This document shows positions 58,801-64,000 of a DNA stretch of 64,000 nt, piece by piece; the stretch's first letter is position 1, and each line of letters starts with the position of its first letter. Made by a program: the position numbers and the translations under genes. The notes beneath the pieces are model-generated. The model was not told the origin of the DNA. It worked only from the letters and a program-made list of their open reading frames with translations, and searched no databases. Origin of the DNA: Liolophura sinensis (lineage: Eukaryota; Mollusca; Polyplacophora; Chitonida; Chitonidae); contig NC_088295.1 in the NCBI RefSeq assembly GCF_032854445.1, positions 87,999,836 through 88,063,835 of the forward strand. The letters run 5' to 3'.

Positions 58801-61800
58801 TGTGTACCCCATTCTTCTGTACATTACATGTTGTGGACATTGTATATTTTATTACCAAGTCTTCTGTACATTATAGGTTGAGGACTTTGTATTTTGTATA
58901 CCCCATTCTTCTGTACATTACATGTTGTGGACATTGTATATTTTATTACCAAGGCTTCTGTACATTTTAGGTTTAGGACGTTGTATTTTGTATACCCACA
59001 TTCTTCTGTACATTACATGTTGTGAACATTGTATATTTTGTAACCCAGTCGTCGTACATTGCAAGTTGTGGACATTGTATATTCTGTAACCCAGTCGTCT
59101 ATTACTGACTACAGGTCACGGAAACTGTATAGTGTGTAACCCAGCCGCATGTACCTTACAGGTCGTGGACCCTGTATATTAATTTTGTGACCCATTCGTC
59201 TGTATATTACAGGTCATGAACACTCTGTATTGTGTAACAAGTCGACTGTACATTACAGGTTGTAGAAACCATGTCACCATCACCGTCCAAACAAACTTTC
59301 CCCTACATCTACCTGAATGGTGAGGAAACAGCCGACTCAAGGTTCATCATTGAAAAATGTGCTCAGCGGTTTGGGAAGAGGTTGGACAATCACCTGACTG
59401 AGATGGAAAAGGCGATCTTTGTGGCCTACAGTCATATGATAGAAGAACATTTCGTGATGTGAGTAGACATATGTGTATGCATAAAGTTCAGCGCAGAGGT
59501 TCATGGAACGTTAGCGAATGCCTGTGTGCATGAATTTATTTATTTGTTTCATTTGTGGTTTGTGCTGTACTCAAGAATATTTCATTTACAATACGGCTTC
59601 TAGCAAGAGAGGAAACTCTTTGTGAATGAAAGGAGAATAGAAAATTATTTCTTACAACTCACAGTCTTTAAAAAATATGAAATGGCTGCGCTTCACAGGT
59701 TATATGCATAGAGATGACAAAAGCCCTTTAGAATAGAGACTATACGCCTTTTGTGCGCATGCTCTAGGATATAGTCAATGGAGCTGAGGGCCGCCAAATG
59801 GATTACTGGGCGCATTGTACAAACATATATGGCGGATAACAGTCTGAAAAGTAACCGCTAGGAATGATATGACGAAAATCAACTAACTTTGGTTATACAC
59901 AGGGTCGCGTGGATAACCAATGTCCTGAAATCTGCGCTGATGTACAGACCCTTGCCTCAGATTAGCGGATAGCGGAGTCCACCGTTGTACATGTTATATA
60001 AGGGAATAAAACGCGAAGCTGTAATGTCGTTACAGCGTCGGTCTGGTTTGCAATGGCTCAAACCATATCGCCTCGAACTAAAAGCCTTTGGGATGGATGA
60101 AATGGATGTTTAAGTACGTTATAAACGAGCAATTGTTATCCCCCAAGGGATGTAGTAATGAGGTTGTCTGTTGGACTGTGTGTCCATAGTCATTGTCTTG
60201 TCAACGCATTACCTCCTACAGTTTCATTGGATTGTCATGGAATTTTGATGGCGTAATAGACACAATGTGAGAATGCGCCATTTTTGTTATTCCCGGAGTC
60301 ATTGTGCTCTTAATGTAGAATGGTAACTTGTAGATAGTGATTTCTTGTTAGAGTTGTATATTTATCTCTCAGAGCCGGTATGTAGCATATCTAGCACCTC
60401 GCTTGCTCTTTCCGATCATTGTTGTCGGGTTTATACAAGCTGAGGTTTCTTACATTTATTGACTTATCTCAACATGCCTTCATATATAGCAGATGTGTAT
60501 GCTGAGTTGGTGGGCAATATGATACCACACACCTTCTTGTAATTATTGCTACCATTATACAATCGGTCTGTCGAGTATAATTCCGGGGCAATTCGCCGTC
60601 TTCTGATACGTCTTGTTTTTTCTCCAGCACGTATGCTTGGCACCGGTATACCTTGGGTGCTGATACCTTTTGGAAAAACTTTATGCCATATGAGCGGCTG
60701 GGTCCTATGGGAAAGCGTATGGCAGGCGCACGAGAGTTTATGCGCAAGGGGGTAGGTTTAACAGCTACATATTAAACCTAGAACTTAATACAATTTAAGT
60801 TTTTCTACCTGTTTTTACTCCACCAGGTCAGTCTGGTGAGGGAATGTGCAAACTAAAGGCTGCCATAAAAAGTTCAGAATGTTTTTGTGCTATTACTTCC
60901 TCCGTGATATATACAGAGCTATCAGTTTCCTGTGTTGTCTACTTTTTGTTGAAATTATACGTCCTGTTGTGACTATCATTAGATGTGACAGAAATAAAAA
61001 TAAAGATCTCTATTCTAAAATTCACTAGGCGTAAACAGAACAACTATGTTACTGGGTGTAGCAATAATAATAATAGTGAAGAGGTTCTTCATTTCAAACT
61101 AATTTCAAATATCGCCTCTTCGAATCTTTTAGCATAGCCTATATTTTAAATTACTGGTACAGACGATGTGTTTAAACTTTGCTGAAATTTACTCTACCAT
61201 CTTGAACATGTTTCTATAAGATACAAGAGAGAGCCTGGCTACGTGGGATAGGTCGTCACTCACCCGAAGAAATCTACAGGCTAGCCGAGGAGGATCTCCA
61301 ATCACTGTCCACTTACCTTGGAAACAGGGAATTCTTCTTCGGGAGAGAGCCATCTGTGGTAAGATAGACTCTTCCAGAAGTTAATGGTAAAACAGGCTCT
61401 TTCATAAGTTAGTGGTAAAACAGGCTCTACCATAAGTTAGTGGTAAAACAGGCTCTACCATAAGTTAGTGGTAAAACAGGCTCTACCATAAGTTAGTGGT
61501 AAAACAGGCTCTACCATAAGTTAGTGGTAAAACAGGCTCTACCATAAGTTAGTGGTAAAACAGGCTCTTCCATAAGTTAGTGGTAAGATATATACTTCCA
61601 GATGAATGAGTTTAGACACTCTCTTCTTTACGTAAAAGCCCAAGCATTCACTCTTTTAGAAGTTTGTGGTAAGATACACCCTTCCAACAGTTTGGGGTTA
61701 GAAGTTAATGGTAAGACAGACATTTTCAGAAGTTAACGGTAAGGCAGACATTCTCAGAAGTTCTTGGTAAGACATACTCTTCACGCAGTTTAGGGTTAGA

Positions 61801-63494
61801 CACTTTGAGAAGTTTGTGGTAAGAAAGACAGGCTCTTCCAGAAGACTGGGGTTAGACAAACATTGCCATACGTTAGTGGGAAGACACATTTTATAGACGA
61901 CAGTGGTAAGACAGACGCTTGTAGAAGTTTGTGGCAAGATATACCCTTTCAACAGTTTGGGGTTAGACACTAAGAAGTTTGTGATAAGATAGACGCTTGT
62001 AAAAGTCAATGGTAACACACTTGTAGTTGTTTGTGGCATAGGTGGCAGACTAGTCTGAATGCTATTTATACATAATACATATAACAAGGTATATAACTTC
62101 AATGCCTGGGACGCAAGCCCTTGCTTTACATAACTGGACATAAACCACGGAAATATATTCCAGTCTCAACCAAACGATATTAGTTCTAAAGCTGAGCCAC
62201 TCAGCTTTACGTTGGTATATGAATCGTCAAGTAAACCTGCTTTCCCTTGGCTACACCAAGCCTGAAACCCGTAAATTTGTAGGGTTTTTCTTAAGTGGTA
62301 CAATTCCGGTAGCAAGGAAAAGGGGCGTCAAGCGACAGTTTTGGCTTGATTTTTCAAGCAATAAAAGTCCCTTGAGCCACCATATATCTACTATCGATCA
62401 AGTATTGATTTATTTATTTATTTATTTGATTGGTGTTTTACGCCGTACTCAAGAATATTTCACTTATACGACGGCAAGTTGTTCTTTTAATAAAACACTT
62501 TTAAATACTTTGACTGGTTACACTCTATGGAAGAAATACGGCTTCCTCTGACCGTCACTCAATAAATGCCCAGCTGTCAATTTACCTTGAGGCCAAATTT
62601 TTAACATATCGCGGCGATACAGGCAAGGCTTGCCTAGTGTGCGACCAATCACAGCGAAGTTTTTTTGCACTGACCTGATTTTCCTGTTACTGAATTTGTC
62701 CTACTAAACTAAAAACCTGCACACTTACGGGTTTCGGGCTTAGTGTAGCCAGGGGAAAGCATGTTCCTTTGTGAATTCATACATTAGCGTAAAACCTAAT
62801 GTATCAGCTTTAGAAAGAACGTCGTTTTCTTGAGATAGGAAAATTTTTCGATGTGTTATGTCCAACTGTATATAGTTGGGTTTTTGTCCCAGGTATTGAA
62901 GTTATGTACCTTGTTATAAATAGCGTTTGAACAATTCTTCCACCTATGGTATGTGGTATGACAAACTCTTCCATTAGTTTGGGATTAGACACTCTTCCGA
63001 GAGTTTATGGTAAGACAGACTGTTTAAGAAGTTAGTGTCAAGACAGACTCTTCCTGAAGTTAGTGGTAAGACTCTTATGGAAGTTAGCATTAGAAATACT
63101 GGTTAACAATGGCTGATTGATTGGCGGTTATAACACCGTTTTTCAAGACTTTTTAACCTATATGGCGGCGGTCAGGTTTATTGGTGTTAATTGAAGTAAA
63201 AAATTGACTAAATAAATATTCACTAAAGCATGTTCAACCTATTACTCGATGTGTGACTATCGCACATCCCTATAACGACATCTTTGTATTTATGTCTAAT
63301 TCCAGATTGACTGTACTTTGTTTGCCCACCTATGTCAACTACTTTGCTTAGATGTTGACTTCCCACCCAAGAAAAAGCTGCAATCAGAGTGGAAGAATCT
63401 GGCGGATTATGTGCAGCGGATAAAAATTCGTTTCTATCCAGACTGGAATCTTGTGTGTAGCCCTAAGGCAAACGGAACTGACAATAGGAACTAG
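55582..63494 (+). CDS. faxc: FAXC (Failed axon connections homologue), complete five-exon gene
   Basis: Exons 55582-55860, 59259-59458, 60628-60751, 61221-61358 and 63306-63494 splice to 930 nt, that is 309 residues plus stop, with GT-AG borders throughout. An N-terminal membrane helix (about residues 13-36, AVVGGAVVGALGVLG) is followed by a GST-N/thioredoxin-like domain with SPFCVKLETWFRM, FPYIYLNG and TADSRFIIE. Next comes a GST-C-like helical domain (TYAWHRYTLG, SPEEIYRLAEEDLQSLS, FFFGREPSV, DCTLFAHLCQ, RFYPDWN). This is the canonical FAXC order. Fly Fax genetically interacts with Abl in axon growth; the biochemical activity is unknown and glutathione transfer has not been shown. Introns 1 and 4 are filled with minisatellites that include the splice sites. 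It faces the opposite way from copies A and B and is clearly diverged from them. Confidence 0.93.
57600..59258. repeat. About 50-bp minisatellite containing the exon 2 acceptor
   Basis: Roughly thirty units. The left half has the type TAACATAGTCGTCTGTAACT followed by GATTACAGGTCATGGACGCT; the right half has TCGTCTGTACATTACAGGTT followed by GTGGACATTGTATATT. The last unit runs straight into exon 2, and TGTACATTACAGGTTGTAGA at the real acceptor is also present near 58,772. Confidence 0.93.
59259..59458 (+). CDS. faxc: FAXC copy C exon 2
   Basis: 200 nt, phase 0 in and 2 out. It begins VVETMSPSPSKQTFPYI; the donor is GTGAGT. The acceptor ATTACAG belongs to the last minisatellite unit. Confidence 0.92.
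59532..59610 (-). mobile_element. SINE family 1, 3' fragment
   Basis: TTTATTTATTTGTTTCATTT and a TACTCAAGAATATTTCATTT stretch, minus orientation, in intron 2 of FAXC copy C. Confidence 0.6.
60628..60751 (+). CDS. faxc: FAXC copy C exon 3
   Basis: 124 nt, phase 2 in and 0 out. It encodes TYAWHRYTLGADTFW and ends FMRKG before GTAGGT. Confidence 0.9.
61221..61358 (+). CDS. faxc: FAXC copy C exon 4
   Basis: 138 nt, phase 0. It begins IQERAWLRGIGRHSPEEIY and ends GREPSV. The acceptor TTTCTATAAG was chosen because it gives the same 46 codons as copy B exon 4. The donor GTG|GTAAGA starts the intron 4 minisatellite. Confidence 0.9.
61359..62035. repeat. 28-bp minisatellite grown from the exon 4 donor
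   Basis: Units of TAAGTTAGTGGTAAAACAGG followed by CTCTACCA. Seven or so are nearly identical at 61,390-61,590, then degenerate units carry GTGGTAAGA-type cores to about 62,035. Similar units return at 62,935-63,090. The very first unit is the exon 4 donor region itself. Confidence 0.92.
62406..62476 (-). mobile_element. SINE family 1, 3' fragment
   Basis: TTTATTTATTTGATTGGTGT, then a CGTACTCAAGAATATTTCAC stretch, minus orientation, in intron 4 of FAXC copy C. Confidence 0.8.
62935..63090. repeat. Second block of the intron 4 minisatellite
   Basis: Units such as AGTTTATGGTAAGACAGACT and AGTTAGTGGTAAGACTCTTA, related to 61,359-62,035 and separated from it by about 900 bp of other sequence. 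Confidence 0.75.
63306..63494 (+). CDS. faxc: FAXC copy C exon 5 (terminal)
   Basis: 62 codons plus TAG. It begins IDCTLFAHLCQLL and holds SEWKNLADYVQRIK and IRFYPDWN. Acceptor ATTCCAG. Confidence 0.92.
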   Translation: MDCTLFAHLCQLLCLDVDFPPKKKLQSEWKNLADYVQRIKIRFYPDWNLVCSPKANGTDNRN

Positions 63495-63832
63495 TTTTGA
63501 GACACGGCCTGGTATACGACCTGCTCACAGCATCGACCAGCTCAGCGCTGCACACAGTAGTTCATTATCGGTACAGGTTGAACGGGCACAAGTTACGGAA
63601 GAATTCTAGAATTTTTCAGAGCTAAAGAACAATTTAGTGTAGCAACTAGTTGAAGTATGATGTCACTGGTATCAGAAATAGACTGCGTAGAAATATACAC
63701 ATAGGTAATTCGTTCTTCTCCAGTTGTTTCATTCACAACATTTGGGAACTACTAAATGGCTGACTGATATAGAAGACGGTGTTATTTGATAATCTCATCA
63801 GGAAATGCTCTTTATTTTAACTTCGAACCAAA

Positions 63833-63838
63833 AATAAA
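63833..63838 (+). promoter_or_regulatory. Polyadenylation signal of FAXC copy C
   Basis: AATAAA about 340 nt after the stop codon. The intervening 63,495-63,832 would be the 3' untranslated region, with no other feature seen. Confidence 0.5.
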
Positions 63839-64000
63839 TTTCCCACAACGCACTGTTGTCAAGCTCGATGAGAGTTACAGAACATCAGGCAAACCGGTAG
63901 ATGGTAAGCATATTGCTTGTTTTTGTAAAACATAGATTCTTCCCTTTTTAGATTATCCCCCTTTATTGTAGGTATCAGTTCAACTATCAAATGCTATTAG

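Noticed and set aside
61390-61590. CRISPR-like array of near-identical 28-bp repeats
   Set aside because: The repeats are head to tail with no unique spacers, and this is an animal nuclear genome.
1-64000. Retrovirus-like, Polinton-like or other capsid/envelope-bearing elements and toxin remnants
   Set aside because: No gag, protease, integrase, capsid, envelope or long terminal repeat signal was recognised in any part of the window.

Overview
The window is intron-rich animal nuclear DNA, most likely from a mollusc or another lophotrochozoan. It is AT-rich. Exons are short with GT-AG borders. The introns are crowded with minisatellites, TA and GT microsatellites, MITE-like elements and tRNA-derived SINEs of a kind I recall from molluscan genomes. 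I cannot name the species. I recognised no bacterial, CRISPR or viral feature.

Layout. (1) About 1-14,250, minus strand: two tandem copies of a gene for a Failed-axon-connections (FAXC) protein, a membrane-anchored GST/metaxin-like family. Copy A shows exons 1-3 and runs off the left edge. Copy B (7,438-12,064) has exons 2-5 intact but has lost almost all of exon 1. The two copies lie in a segmental duplication (about 1-6,265 against 11,185-14,250), and each serves as the empty site that dates the other's insertions: a SINE and a 2.26-kb inverted-repeat transposon in A, and a 570-bp TTAA MITE in B. (2) About 14,250-26,700: mostly gene-free. It holds the 3' end of an RNase H-bearing LINE, one cysteine-rich exon-like segment and one unassigned exon-like ORF. 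(3) 26,737-42,626, plus strand: a complete 12-exon gene for a type I immunoglobulin-superfamily receptor of about 624 residues. It has a signal peptide, four Ig-like domains, one membrane segment and a cytoplasmic tail ending in a class I PDZ ligand. (4) 47,395-48,151, minus strand: an intronless ODF3/CIMAP1 (SHIPPO-repeat sperm-tail protein) copy broken by several frameshifts. (5) 55,582-63,494, plus strand: a complete five-exon FAXC gene (309 residues), the third family member in the window.

The most unusual pattern is in the downstream FAXC gene. Intron 1 ends in about 1.6 kb of tandem repeats, each carrying a copy of the exon 2 acceptor region. Intron 4 begins with a 28-bp minisatellite whose units copy the exon 4 donor. 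Both therefore look like arrays of decoy splice sites grown out of real ones, and intron 10 of the Ig gene may be a third, weaker case.

The FAXC genes and the Ig receptor are both from families with possible roles in neural or cell-surface biology. Nothing in the sequence shows that they work together, and their closeness may be chance.
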